The notes: generated from the sequence alone by a model not told the origin. Positions 52,510 to 61,920 are shown, counted from the stretch's first letter. The stretch: DNA of 64,000 nucleotides from Streptomyces avermitilis MA-4680 = NBRC 14893 (GCF_000009765.2 NC_003155.5:2604001-2668000); one strand, 5' to 3'. Numbers and translations are program-made.

Positions 52510-53228
52510 CGGACCGCGTCCTTAAGGGCGAGCGCGGCCGGTTCGGGCCGGGCGGAGTCGTCCCGCGGGGCGCGCCGTGCCGAGCGCGTGCCGCGCGGCA
52601 TCCAGGGCGTCAGCAGGACGCGTACGAGTACCAGCGCGGCGTCCATGAGGATCGCCAGGACCGCCGTGGTGACCACGGAGTTCACCGCCAGTGCGGGCCG
52701 GTGGTAGAACATCGCGTCGGCGAGCAGGTTGCCCAGGGCGCCCTGGTTGCCGATCAGGGTGCCGACGCTGACGAGGCTGATGCTGGAGACGGTCGCCACC
52801 CGCAGCCCGGCGATGATGGCGGGCACCGCGATCGGCAACTGCACCTGGACGTAGCGCCGTACGGGGCCGAAGCCCATGGCGGTGGCGGCCGCGAGTGTCT
52901 CCTGGGGCACCGACCTGACGCCGTCCACGATGGCCGGGACGAGCAGCACCAGGCTGTACAGGGCCAGCGGGATCATCACGGTGATCTCGCTCTGGCCGGT
53001 GTAGTCGATGAGGACGACGAAGAACGCCAGCGACGGGATGGCGTACACCACGGTCGTCACCCCGAGGACCGGCGGGTACAGCCAGCGGAACCGCACGCAC
53101 AGCTGGCCGAGCGGCAGGGCGATGAGGAGGCCGGCCAGGACCGGCAGCAGGGCCTCCTTCAGGTGCAGTCCGATGAGCCCGAGATAGCTGTGCTGGAGGT
53201 CGCTGGGGATGTCGAAGAAGCCGTTCAT
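52506..53228 (-). CDS. Betaine-type ABC permease (second)
   Basis: 240 residues from the ATG at 53228, overlapping the ATPase stop by four bases (ATGA). TM segments begin with LLPVLAGLLIALPLGQLCV; the EAA loop reads VPQETLAAATAMGFGPVRRY. VYAIPSLAFFVVLIDYTGQS is the counterpart of the ALPSFG element of the partner. The C-terminal tail (RGTRSARRAPRDDSARPEPA) is charged and cytoplasmic. Confidence 0.88.
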   Translation of the reverse strand: MNGFFDIPSDLQHSYLGLIGLHLKEALLPVLAGLLIALPLGQLCVRFRWLYPPVLGVTTVVYAIPSLAFFVVLIDYTGQSEITVMIPLALYSLVLLVPAIVDGVRSVPQETLAAATAMGFGPVRRYVQVQLPIAVPAIIAGLRVATVSSISLVSVGTLIGNQGALGNLLADAMFYHRPALAVNSVVTTAVLAILMDAALVLVRVLLTPWMPRGTRSARRAPRDDSARPEPAALALKDAVR

Positions 53229-54352
53229 CCGGCGAGGTCCGCCTTCCGCCGCTCGGCGTGGGCGCCGCGGATGGCCTCGCCGATCGTCTCCTGCGAGACG
53301 ACCCCGACCACCCGTCCGGTGCCGTCCACGGCGACGGCCCAGCCGGTGGGCGAGAGCACGGCGCAGTCCAGGGCCGCGCGCAGCGAGTCTTTGCCGGACT
53401 CGAAGGGCCGACCGTACGGCAGCAGCCGTTCGGGCACCACCTTCCCGGCGGTGAGGTCCTTCGGCTCGCTCCAGCCGAGCGCCTTGCCGTCGACGTCGGT
53501 CACGAGGAGGTAGGGCACGTCCGGCGTGCCGCGGGCGGCGATCTGCTCGGCGGTGGAGTCGATCGCGACGACCGGAGTGGTCAGCAGCTCCAGCCCGGCG
53601 GAGGGGAAGAACGAAAGGCGCCGGATGCCGCGGTCGGTGCCGAGGAAGTCCTCCACGAAGGCGTCCGCCGGGGCGGACAGCAGTTCGGCGGGCGGCGCGA
53701 ACTGGGCCAGATGGCCGCCGGTGCGCATGACGGCGACCATCGTCCCCAGCCGGATCGCCTCGTCGATGTCGTGGGTGACGAAGACGATGGTCTTGCCCAA
53801 CTCGTCCTGGATCCGCAGGAGTTCCTCCTGAAGTCCCTTGCGCACCACGGGGTCGACCGCGGAGAAGGGCTCGTCCATCAGCAGCACGGGCGGGTCCGAG
53901 GCCAGGGCCCGGGCCACGCCGACGCGCTGCTGCTGTCCGCCCGACAGCTGGTACGGGTAGCGCCTGGCGAGTGAGGCGTCGAGCCCCACCCGCTCCATCA
54001 GCTCCCTCGCCCGCGACCGGGCCCGCTCCTTGCCCCAGCCCAGCATGCGGGGCACGGTCGCGATGTTGTCGACGATGGTGCGGTGCTGGAAGAGACCGGC
54101 GTTCTGGATGACGTAACCCATGGACCGTCGCAGCGTGTTCACGGGTTGCTTCGTGATGTCGGCACCGTCGAGGAGGATCGTGCCCTCGCTGGGCTCGACC
54201 ATCCTGTTGATCATCCGCAGGGTCGTCGTCTTCCCGCAGCCCGACGGCCCCACAAGGACGGTGATCGAGCGGTCCGGTATCTCCAACGACAGCCGGTCGA
54301 CCGCCACCGTTCCGTCCGGGTACCGCTTGGTGACTGAATCTATCCGTATCAA
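53225..54352 (-). CDS. Betaine-type ABC ATPase with CBS domains (OpuCA-like)
   Basis: 375 residues from a TTG at 54352, GAAGGG upstream. Walker A VGPSGCGKTTT, the Q-loop VIQNAGLF, signature YQLSGGQQQRVGVARAL, Walker B PPVLLMDEPFSAVD and switch FVTHD are all intact. Residues 250-365 contain two CBS-like repeats (VVAIDSTAEQIAARG; DGTGRVVGVVSQETIGEAI), which in OpuA/OpuC sense ionic strength. It energises osmoprotectant uptake under salt stress. First gene of the operon. Confidence 0.92.
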   Translation of the reverse strand: MIRIDSVTKRYPDGTVAVDRLSLEIPDRSITVLVGPSGCGKTTTLRMINRMVEPSEGTILLDGADITKQPVNTLRRSMGYVIQNAGLFQHRTIVDNIATVPRMLGWGKERARSRARELMERVGLDASLARRYPYQLSGGQQQRVGVARALASDPPVLLMDEPFSAVDPVVRKGLQEELLRIQDELGKTIVFVTHDIDEAIRLGTMVAVMRTGGHLAQFAPPAELLSAPADAFVEDFLGTDRGIRRLSFFPSAGLELLTTPVVAIDSTAEQIAARGTPDVPYLLVTDVDGKALGWSEPKDLTAGKVVPERLLPYGRPFESGKDSLRAALDCAVLSPTGWAVAVDGTGRVVGVVSQETIGEAIRGAHAERRKADLAG

Positions 54353-54460
54353 AACGCCGAATACCCTTCGGGTTTGGCAGAAGACGCCGTTTTTCGGCCA
54401 CGGTCGATCGCGCAGGCCGTTGCGGGAAGAGTCTAGACGGCCCGCGTTTCGCCTCGTCGG

Positions 54461-56437
54461 CTACGTCACCGTCCACTTCTGGTTGTCACCGGTGCCGCAG
54501 CTCCACAGGACGAGCGAGGTGCCGTTGGCCGTGGCGGCGTTGTAGGCGTCCAGGCAGAGGCCGGCGTTGACGTTGGTGATCGTGCCGTCGCTGTTGATGT
54601 TCCACTTCTGGTTGGCCTGGCCGTTGCAGTCCCAGATGACGACCTTGGTGCCGTTGGTCGTACCGAGGTTGTAGGCGTCCAGGCACTTGTTGCCGTACAG
54701 CACCAGTTCCTTGCGGGAGGTGTACGTCCAGGACTGGTTGGGGCCGCCGTTGCAGTCCCACAACTCGGCCTGGGTGCCGTTGGTGATCGTGTTGTTGTAG
54801 ATGTCGGCACAGCGGCCGGACTGCTTGCCGGTGACCAGGGCGCCGTTCGTGCCGGGCAGCGGCCGGACGGTGATTCCCTCGGTGGCCGGGCCGCCCGAGA
54901 GGGCGAGCGTGTTGGCGGAGCCCTTGGAGAGGGAGACCTCGACGGAGACCGTGCCCGCACTCGCGCCGGTCGGCGGGAAGGAGACCGTGGTGGCGGTCTG
55001 GCCGTTGACCTGGAGCGTGGCGGTGCGGGCCGAGCTCGTGTTGTTGGTGTAGGCGACGTCGACGACGTTCAGGCCGGTACTGGCGGCGGTCACGCCCGTG
55101 TAGCGCCCCGTGGAGGTGGCCGCGTAGGCGCCGCCCGCCGCCTCCGTGCCGCCCGTGACCGTCAGCATCACCGAGCCGCCCGCCGGGACACTGGCCGTGT
55201 ACCCGGTGGCGGACGTCCCCACGTTCTGCCGGGCCCACAGGTCACGGACGGTCGCGGACGCGTTCGTCAGGCCGAGGTCGGACCAGCGGACGGTGATGTC
55301 GTGCGCGGCGGAGGTGCGGTTGAGGAGGACGACGGCGCGGTTTCCGGTGCCGGACAGCACCTTGCCGTACGCCTGGAGGCCGGTGGTGTCCTCGGCGACC
55401 TTGACGCCCTGGAGGCCTCGGGAATCCTGGTCGACGGCGATGACCTCGGGGTTCTTGAGGATCCCGGCGGTCTCGGACGTCATGGTCGTCAGGTCGTTTC
55501 CGGCCAGCAGCGGCGCGCCGGAGATCGCCCACAGGTTCATGTGGGTGCGGTTCTGGGCGGCGGTGAAGCCGTCCATGCCGACCATGAGCATGTCCGGGTC
55601 GTTGTAGTAGCCCGTGTGCTGCGCCGTGGGGTGCAGGGTCTGGTCGAAGTTGGACAGCAGACTGGTCATGGACGGCTGGTTGCCGTAGTAGATGATGTCG
55701 GTGCTCGTCCGCCACAGCGGGGCCTGGCCCGCGGCCCAGTTCCAGGGGTTCTGGTAGCCCCAGTTGCAGATGGACAGGGTGAGCGGCCGGCCCGTGGTGG
55801 CGGCGGCCCTGCCGACCGCGTCGCTGATGGACTTGTACGTCGTCGCCGCGTCGAGCCCTTCCGCGTCGCCGCCGCACCAGTCGACCTTGACGAAGTCGAA
55901 GCCCCAGGTGGAGAACTGGAGCATGTCCTGGTCGTAGTGGCCCTCGCTGCCCGAGCCGGGCGCGGCGGGGCGCCCCGTCGGGTAGTAGTAGCCGCAGCCG
56001 TCCTTGCCGGCGTCGGTGTAGATGCCGGCCTTGAGTCCCTTGCTGTGGATGTAGGCGGTGATGGCGCTCATGCCGCCGGGCCACTCGGCGGTGTCGACGG
56101 TGATGTTGCCCGCGCTGTCGCGGGTGCCCTGCCACCAGCCCTCGTCGATGTTGATGTACGTGTACCCGGCAGCCGGCAGGCCCGCCGCGACGAACGCGTC
56201 GACCTGCTTCTTGATGACGCTGTAGTCGATCTTCGCGGCGAAGCTGTTCCAGGAGGCCCAGCCCATCGGCGCACTGGGAACGGTTATCTGACGTGTCGTC
56301 ACCGCCGCCTGCGCGGGCGCTGGTTGGACGAAGAGGAGGGTGGCGGCCGCGGTGAGCGCGAGGACGAGTGCGCGGACGGCGGCGATCCGCAGGCGGCGGC
56401 CGAAGCTCCGGCCGGTCGAGCGCGGTGGGGGAAACAT
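54461..56437 (-). CDS. Secreted GH27 alpha-galactosidase with ricin-type (CBM13) domain
   Basis: 658 residues from the ATG at 56437, with GGAG five bases upstream. A long signal peptide (residues 1-45, ending PAPAQAA) precedes the GH27 barrel: PMGWASWNSFAAKID, the nucleophile Asp in FDFVKVDWCGG, and the acid/base Asp in TGYYNDPDMLMVG. Residues 370-450 form the family's beta domain; a linking beta domain (GRYTGVTAASTGLNVVDVAY) follows; the last 125 residues are a beta-trefoil with three QxW motifs (QSWTY, QKWNI, QKWTV). It should release galactose from plant galactomannans or raffinose-type sugars outside the cell. Confidence 0.93.
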   Translation of the reverse strand: MFPPPRSTGRSFGRRLRIAAVRALVLALTAAATLLFVQPAPAQAAVTTRQITVPSAPMGWASWNSFAAKIDYSVIKKQVDAFVAAGLPAAGYTYINIDEGWWQGTRDSAGNITVDTAEWPGGMSAITAYIHSKGLKAGIYTDAGKDGCGYYYPTGRPAAPGSGSEGHYDQDMLQFSTWGFDFVKVDWCGGDAEGLDAATTYKSISDAVGRAAATTGRPLTLSICNWGYQNPWNWAAGQAPLWRTSTDIIYYGNQPSMTSLLSNFDQTLHPTAQHTGYYNDPDMLMVGMDGFTAAQNRTHMNLWAISGAPLLAGNDLTTMTSETAGILKNPEVIAVDQDSRGLQGVKVAEDTTGLQAYGKVLSGTGNRAVVLLNRTSAAHDITVRWSDLGLTNASATVRDLWARQNVGTSATGYTASVPAGGSVMLTVTGGTEAAGGAYAATSTGRYTGVTAASTGLNVVDVAYTNNTSSARTATLQVNGQTATTVSFPPTGASAGTVSVEVSLSKGSANTLALSGGPATEGITVRPLPGTNGALVTGKQSGRCADIYNNTITNGTQAELWDCNGGPNQSWTYTSRKELVLYGNKCLDAYNLGTTNGTKVVIWDCNGQANQKWNINSDGTITNVNAGLCLDAYNAATANGTSLVLWSCGTGDNQKWTVT

Positions 56438-56767
56438 GCGGCTCCAAACCCTTCCGGAAGAGCCGAGGCGACTCCCGGAATCTGTCGATATTTCGAACAC
56501 AGATCGGCTCATCGAACGATTGGCGCGCCGAACGTAGAGTCCCGCGAGAGGGAAGTCAACGGGTGCGACACAGGAGGTTCTGCGCGCCTGCGGGCCGGGG
56601 CAAGCCTGCTGTGCCGCCGCTCACTTGACTGCCGGACGTCCCACACGATTGGCTCCGGCCCAACGAACAGCCAGACCCTCGGCACGTATCGTCGCGACGA
56701 CCGCGCCGACATCACGCCGCCCCTTCCTTCTTCCTTGCTCAGCCGCACAGCGAGGTGCCGCACACCC
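56438..56767. other. 330-base divergent region between GH27 and the orphan binding protein
   Basis: Near 56485-56500 the sequence TCGATATTTCGA is close to palindromic and AT-rich, about 50 bases before the GH27 start, and may be its operator. No gene is seen. GAGG ten bases before 56768 is the ribosome site of the next gene. Confidence 0.35.
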
Positions 56768-57793
56768 ATGAACGCTTCCCTCCGACCTCACGCTCCCCGC
56801 AGCTCCGCCCCACCCGCCCGGGGCGCGGCCCTGGCCGCCGGCGCGGTCGCCGTCTGCCTGCTCGCGGCCGGCTGCTCCGCTTCCGACGGGTCGGACGCCG
56901 GCACCGAAGCGGCGGGCCGGGCGGGCACCGCCCGGATCAAGGTGGCCCTGGTGACCCACGGCGAGCGCGGCGACGCCTTCTGGGACCTGGTGCGCAAGGG
57001 CGCTCAGACGGCGGCCGCCAAGGACGGCATCGAGCTGACCTACGTCAGCGACGCCACGGGGGCGGGACAGGCGGAGCTGCTGCGGGACGCGGTCCGCGAC
57101 CGGGTCGACGGCATCGCGGTGACCCTGGCCAAGCCGGAGGCGATGAAGGGCGCGGTCGCCGACGCCATGGCCGCCGGCATACCGATGGTCGGCCTCAACT
57201 CCGGTATCGACGACTGGCGTTCCTACGGCCTGCTCGAGTACTTCGGCCAGGACGAGAGCCTCACGGGCCGTGCGCTCGGCGACAAGCTGGACGCCCTGCA
57301 CGCCCAGCACGCCCTGTGTGTCATCCACGAGCAGGGCAATGTGGCGCTGGAGGCGCGCTGCGCCGGGGTGAAGAAGACGTTCGGCGGCCGGACGGAGATG
57401 CTGTACGTGGACGGCGCCGACCCGAAGGCGGTGACCGCCTCCGTCACGGCCCGGCTGCGGCAGGACCCGAGCATCGACGAAGTCGTCACGAACGGGGCGG
57501 AGATCGGCCTCGAGGCGGTGAAGTCGGTGAAGAGCGCGGGCAGCAAGGCCAGGATCGCCACCTTCGACCTCAGCAAGAACGTGGTCAAGGCCGTGCAGCG
57601 CGGGGATGTGCAGTTCGCGGTCGACCAACAGCCCTATCTCCAGGGCTATCTCGCCGTGGACTCGCTGTGGCTCTACCGGTCCAACGGCAATCTCAGCGGC
57701 GGCGGAGAGGCTCCCGTGCTGACCGGCCCCGCCTTCGTCACCAAGGAGAACGTCGCCGAGGTCGCGAAGTACGCGGCCGACGGAACCCGCTGA
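56768..57793 (+). CDS. Orphan sugar-type substrate-binding lipoprotein
   Basis: 341 residues from the ATG at 56768. Signal peptide with lipobox CLLAAGCS. The mature part is a periplasmic binding protein of the RbsB/LacI-like fold: IKVALVTHGERGDAFWDLVR, DAVRDRVDGIAVTLAKPEAM, GIPMVGLNSGIDDW, VDQQPYLQGYLAVDSLWLYR. No permease or ATPase is nearby; the next genes, 228 bases downstream on the same strand, are a complete conservon. It may therefore feed a signal to CvnA rather than take part in transport, by inference. Confidence 0.87.
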   Translation: MNASLRPHAPRSSAPPARGAALAAGAVAVCLLAAGCSASDGSDAGTEAAGRAGTARIKVALVTHGERGDAFWDLVRKGAQTAAAKDGIELTYVSDATGAGQAELLRDAVRDRVDGIAVTLAKPEAMKGAVADAMAAGIPMVGLNSGIDDWRSYGLLEYFGQDESLTGRALGDKLDALHAQHALCVIHEQGNVALEARCAGVKKTFGGRTEMLYVDGADPKAVTASVTARLRQDPSIDEVVTNGAEIGLEAVKSVKSAGSKARIATFDLSKNVVKAVQRGDVQFAVDQQPYLQGYLAVDSLWLYRSNGNLSGGGEAPVLTGPAFVTKENVAEVAKYAADGTR

Positions 57794-57960
57794 GCGGCGC
57801 CGTCGTACCCCGGCGTCGCCAAGGTTTTCGCTCCCTCACGGTGCGTACGGTCACTTGTACGGATAGCATCCTGCGCACCCCCTGTGCCGTACCGGCCACG
57901 CGGTCACCCACCGCACTGCGCCCACGGTCCCCTTTCCCGCCGCCCCGTCACCCGCTGTCC

Positions 57961-57986
57961 CCCTCCCCGCTGCCCCTCCCCGCTGC
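57961..57986. repeat. Tandem 13-bp C-rich repeat before conservon 2
   Basis: CCCTCCCCGCTGC occurs twice in tandem in a pyrimidine-rich leader 35-60 bases before cvnA. A TAGCAT at 57864 could be a -10 hexamer of the conservon promoter, but no -35 is clear. Confidence 0.5.
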
Positions 57987-58021
57987 CCCCTTCCGCTCAC
58001 CGCTCATCGGCTAGGACGACG

Positions 58022-60511
58022 ATGTCTCGACGAACAGGTGCCCGGCGCCGCCTCGGCTCCATACGTCTCTCGCTGATCCTGCTGGCGCTGCTCCCCAGCG
58101 TCACCCTCGCCGCCATGTGGGGTGTGACGACGAAGCAGATGTTCTCGGAGGGTCTGGAGTTGCGGACGCAGACCGAGCTGAGCATGTCGACCGGGGCCAT
58201 GGGGACCGACGCGACGCTCGCGCTGCAACGGGAGCGGAGTCTGTCGGCCGCCTGGCTGGCCTCGCCCGGCGGTTCCAGAGCCGCCCTGGACGAGCAGCGG
58301 CGACGGACGGACGCGGCGGTCACCCGGCTGGTCGGCCGGTCCGACGAGATCGAGATGGCCCCGGCCCGGGTCGGGGAACGGATGTACCCGGTCATGGCCG
58401 CGGCGAAGAGCCTGGAGTACTACCGGGGCCAGGTGGACGACCCGACCGACATCACCGCCAAGCAGGCCCTGGACCAGTACACCTCGATCATCGACAACCA
58501 GGTCCACGCCTTCCAGGAGCTCTCCCAGGTCGACGACGGGGATCTCACCTCGCAGGCCGGCCCGCTCGTCGCGCTGGAACACGCCGCGGAGATCGTCTCC
58601 CAGGAGGACGCCCAGCTGACGCTGGCCTGGCCGTCGGGAAAGCTCGACGAGAAGTCGTGGGTCCGCTTCGCGCAACTGGTCGACGCCCGGCGCTGGCTCG
58701 TCCAGGACCAGCTCGTCCCCTCGCTGCGCGGCAGCGCGAAGACGCAGACGGACCGGATCCTGCAGAGTCCGCAATGGCAGACCCTGGAGGACGTCGAGGA
58801 CCAGGTCATCGCGGCCCGGACGGCGAACGGCAGCGTCGCGCGGACCATCGAGCTGCCGGACGCGCGAAAGCGCTGGAGCGCCGCGCTGGACCAAGTCTCC
58901 GCGCAGTACGCGAACCTGATCCAACAGCAGACCTCGGCCCTGCTCGACCGCAGCAGTGACAAGGCCCGCGGACTGCTGATCAAGGCGGCCTCGCTGAGCG
59001 CCGGCGGACTCGCCGCCCTGCTGCTGTGCGTCGTACTGTCCTGGCGCATCACCCGCTCCCTGTCCCGGCGGCTGCGGGGGCTGCGGATGGCCACGCTCAG
59101 CCTGGCCGAGGAGCGGCTGCCCGATGTGGTCGCCCGGCTCGACCGGGGCGAGAAGGTCGACGTGGACTCCGCCACACCGCCGCTGGACTACGGCAGGGAC
59201 GAACTCGGCCAGGTGGCCCAGGCGTTCAACACCGCGCAGCGCACGGCGGTCCACACCGCGGTGGAACTCGCCGACACCCGACGCGGCTTCCAGAAGGTCA
59301 TCCTGGGCATCGCCCGGCAGAGCCAGAACCTGGTCAACCTCCAGCTCAGCAAGCTCGACGAACTGGAACGCCGGCACCAGGACCCGCACATCCTGGAGGG
59401 CCTGTACGAACTCGACTCCACCGCGAGTCAGCTCCGCCGCTACGAGGAGAACCTCGTCATCATCAGCGGCGAACAGCCCCGGCGCAGCTGGACCGAGCCG
59501 GTCGCCCTGATCGACATCCTGCGCAGCGCCGTCGGCGAGGTCGCCGAGTACCAGCGGGTGGAGGTGCACACCGACGAAGAGGTGTTCCTGACCCCGCCCG
59601 CGGTGGCCGACGTCATCCATCTGCTGGCCGAACTCATCGACAACGCCACCGCGTACTCCCCCGCGCCCAGCCCGGTGGGCGTGCGGGCCGCGATGGTGGC
59701 CAAGGGGCTGGCCGTCGAGGTCGAGGACCGCGGTCTCGGCATGTCCGAGGAGGACTACGCGGCCCTCAACGCCCAGCTCGCGGTGGTCCCGCAGTTCGAC
59801 GTGGTGGCCCTGGCCGACGACCTCCGGCTCGGCATGTTCGTGATCGCCCGGCTCGCCACCCGGCACGGCATCGCCGTCACCCTGCGTTCCTCGCCGTACG
59901 GAGGGACCACCGCGATCGTGCTGATCCCGCACGCCATCGTGGTGCGCGAGGCCTCCGGCTCCCCGTCCACGAAGTCCACGGACACCGAACCGGCCGGCTC
60001 CGCCGACGCACGGACCGTCGAACCGGCCGCAGCGGCGAAGGGCACCGCCGGCACCCCGGATCCGGCCCGCCAACCCCACGAACGCACGCGGGAGGCGCGG
60101 CCGGCCGCGCGGGCCCGGACGGCCGAAGTCCCCGCGAACGGAGCGGAGTCGGACACCGAAGGGGTACGCAGGACGGCGGGCCGCACGCCCCGCCCCGAAC
60201 CCGGTGGCGTACGCCGCGAGGGACTCGCTCCGCTGCCGCGGCGGGTGCCGCAGACCAGCCTGGCCGCCGAGCTGAAGGAGGAGGCCGCGCCCGGCCGGGA
60301 GGACGACGACCCCTGCGAGGACTTCACCGCGGAGCGTGCCGCCGCCTCGCTCGCCGGTTTCCAGCGCGGAACGCTCCAGGCCCGGGACACCACCGCCGAG
60401 GGGGCGTACGACCACCGGGAGGAAGCCGCCGCCGAAGACCCGGACGCCCGGGTTCCCGCCCCGGGCGCATCGTCCCCCACGCTCTCGACTCCGCCCGCAG
60501 ACCGCTCATGA
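58022..60511 (+). CDS. cvnA: CvnA: conservon sensor histidine kinase-like protein (conservon 2)
   Basis: 829 residues from the ATG at 58022, AGGA six bases upstream. TM1 at residues 13-35 (SIRLSLILLALLPSVTLAAM), an extracellular NIT-type sensor of 280 residues beginning FSEGLELRTQTELSMSTGAM, TM2 at about 315-335 (SLSAGGLAALLLCVVLSW), then an ATPase domain with DVIHLLAELIDNATAYSPAP, VEDRGLGMSEEDYAALN and LRLGMFVIARLATRHGIAVT. A long charged and Pro-rich tail follows. Architecture matches conservon 1, but sequence similarity is low outside the ATPase motifs, so the two probably sense different signals. The frame overlaps an ATG at 60508, but cvnB more likely starts at 60523. Confidence 0.88.
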   Translation: MSRRTGARRRLGSIRLSLILLALLPSVTLAAMWGVTTKQMFSEGLELRTQTELSMSTGAMGTDATLALQRERSLSAAWLASPGGSRAALDEQRRRTDAAVTRLVGRSDEIEMAPARVGERMYPVMAAAKSLEYYRGQVDDPTDITAKQALDQYTSIIDNQVHAFQELSQVDDGDLTSQAGPLVALEHAAEIVSQEDAQLTLAWPSGKLDEKSWVRFAQLVDARRWLVQDQLVPSLRGSAKTQTDRILQSPQWQTLEDVEDQVIAARTANGSVARTIELPDARKRWSAALDQVSAQYANLIQQQTSALLDRSSDKARGLLIKAASLSAGGLAALLLCVVLSWRITRSLSRRLRGLRMATLSLAEERLPDVVARLDRGEKVDVDSATPPLDYGRDELGQVAQAFNTAQRTAVHTAVELADTRRGFQKVILGIARQSQNLVNLQLSKLDELERRHQDPHILEGLYELDSTASQLRRYEENLVIISGEQPRRSWTEPVALIDILRSAVGEVAEYQRVEVHTDEEVFLTPPAVADVIHLLAELIDNATAYSPAPSPVGVRAAMVAKGLAVEVEDRGLGMSEEDYAALNAQLAVVPQFDVVALADDLRLGMFVIARLATRHGIAVTLRSSPYGGTTAIVLIPHAIVVREASGSPSTKSTDTEPAGSADARTVEPAAAAKGTAGTPDPARQPHERTREARPAARARTAEVPANGAESDTEGVRRTAGRTPRPEPGGVRREGLAPLPRRVPQTSLAAELKEEAAPGREDDDPCEDFTAERAAASLAGFQRGTLQARDTTAEGAYDHREEAAAEDPDARVPAPGASSPTLSTPPADRS

Positions 60512-60522
60512 AGGACAGGGAA

Positions 60523-60954
60523 ATGACACGCCCCACCCCCGCCACGCACAGCCAGCTCGACCAGTTGCTCACCGGACTGGTCGACCGGGTCGCCGAGGTG
60601 GACCACGCCGTCGTGCTCTCCGAGGACGGACTGGTCGTCAGCAAGTCCACCGGGTTCCTGCGCGACGACGCCGAGCGGCTCGCGGCGACCGCCTCCGGGC
60701 TGATGAGCCTCAGCAAGGGCGTCAGCATGGACTTCCGCCGTGGCCCGGTGCGTCAGGCGCTCATCGAGATGGGCAAGGGCTATCTGATCCTCACCGCCGC
60801 CGGCCCCGGCGCCCATCTCGTCGTCCTCACCAGACAGGGCGCGGACGTGGGTGTGGTGGCGTACCAGATGAACATGCTGGTGAAGAAGATCGGCGAGCAC
60901 CTCAGCGCGCCACCGCGTGGGGGCGCGGGCACCGCGGCCGACAGCGGCGAGTGA
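60523..60954 (+). CDS. cvnB: CvnB: roadblock/LC7 domain protein (conservon 2)
   Basis: 143 residues from the ATG at 60523, AGGA eight bases upstream; an ATG at 60508 overlapping the cvnA stop is the alternative. Roadblock/LC7 landmarks: LDQLLTGLVDRVAEVDHAVV, SEDGLVVSKSTG, GYLILTAAGPGAHLVVLT. Scaffold between the kinase-like protein and the GTPase. Confidence 0.9.
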   Translation: MTRPTPATHSQLDQLLTGLVDRVAEVDHAVVLSEDGLVVSKSTGFLRDDAERLAATASGLMSLSKGVSMDFRRGPVRQALIEMGKGYLILTAAGPGAHLVVLTRQGADVGVVAYQMNMLVKKIGEHLSAPPRGGAGTAADSGE

Positions 60955-60955
60955 G

Positions 60956-61312
60956 GTGACGGATGGCGACGCGGCTGGTCGTCTGGTGCGGCCGTTCACG
61001 CTGACCGGTGGCCGGACCCGGCCCAGCCGGGCCGACTTCACCCTCATCACGTCGGTGACCGCGGTGGAACGGCCGCCCGCCGGGAGCTTCCGTCCGCAGC
61101 CCGAGCACACCCGGATCCTGCGGCTGTGCGCGGAGCCGGTCGTGGTGGCGGAACTCGCCGCCGGGCTCGACCTTCCGGCGAGCGTGGTCGTCATCCTGCT
61201 CTGCGACCTGCTGGAGGCGGGCCGGATCACCGCCCACCCGCCGCGCCTCCTCTCCCGCACCACGGACCTGGACCTGCTGCAGAAAGTGAGGGACGGCCTT
61301 GGCCGGCTCTGA
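60956..61312 (+). CDS. cvnC: CvnC: DUF742 protein (conservon 2)
   Basis: 118 residues from the GTG at 60956, one base after the cvnB stop. DUF742 pattern: RLVRPFTLTGGRTRPSRADF, RILRLCAEPVVVAELAAGLD, LPASVVVILLCDLLEAGRIT. Shorter than the conservon 1 copy, lacking its N-terminal 25 residues. Its 3' end overlaps cvnD by 14 bases, as in conservon 1. Confidence 0.88.
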   Translation: MTDGDAAGRLVRPFTLTGGRTRPSRADFTLITSVTAVERPPAGSFRPQPEHTRILRLCAEPVVVAELAAGLDLPASVVVILLCDLLEAGRITAHPPRLLSRTTDLDLLQKVRDGLGRL

Positions 61313-61883
61313 CCCCGCCGCACCTGCCGCCCCCGCGGCCGCGGCACCCGACACGGTCAAGATCCTGATCGCCGGCGGATTCGGCGTCGGCAAGACGACC
61401 ATGGTCGGTTCCGTCAGCGAGATCGCGCCGCTGCGGACCGAGGAACCGCTGACCGCCGCCGGCCTGGACGTCGACGACCTCGACGGCATCGCGGAGAAGG
61501 ACGCCACCACCGTGGCCCTCGACTTCGGCCGGATCACGATCGGCTCGGAACTCGTGCTGTATCTCTTCGGCACCCCCGGACAGCAGCGGTTCTGGTTCAT
61601 GTGGAACGACCTGGCCATCGGGGCCCTGGGCGCGGTGGTCCTCATCGATGTGCGCAGGCCGGAGTCCAGCTTCGCCGCCGTCGACTTCTTCGAGCGGCGG
61701 GGCATCCCGTTCGTCATCGGCGTCAACGGTTTCCACGGACTGCATCCGTACACGCCCGAGGAGATCCGGGAGGCCCTGGCCCTGCCGGAGCGGGCCCAGG
61801 TGCTGCTGTGCGACGCACGGGAGCGCGAGTCGTGCCGGGACGTACTGATCGCCCTGATCGACCAGTTGATCGCCGCCCGCTGA
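61299..61883 (+). CDS. cvnD: CvnD: small Ras-like GTPase (conservon 2)
   Basis: 194 residues from the TTG at 61299, GAGGGA upstream. P-loop IAGGFGVGKTTMVGSVSE, G3 region LYLFGTPGQQRFWFMWNDL, G4 region IGVNGFHG without canonical NKxD. A Pro/Ala-rich N-terminus precedes the domain. Last gene of conservon 2. Confidence 0.92.
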   Translation: MAGSDPAAPAAPAAAAPDTVKILIAGGFGVGKTTMVGSVSEIAPLRTEEPLTAAGLDVDDLDGIAEKDATTVALDFGRITIGSELVLYLFGTPGQQRFWFMWNDLAIGALGAVVLIDVRRPESSFAAVDFFERRGIPFVIGVNGFHGLHPYTPEEIREALALPERAQVLLCDARERESCRDVLIALIDQLIAAR

Positions 61884-61920
61884 CGTGGCCGAGCCGGCCC
61901 GTCGCGGGGCCCTGGCGGCC

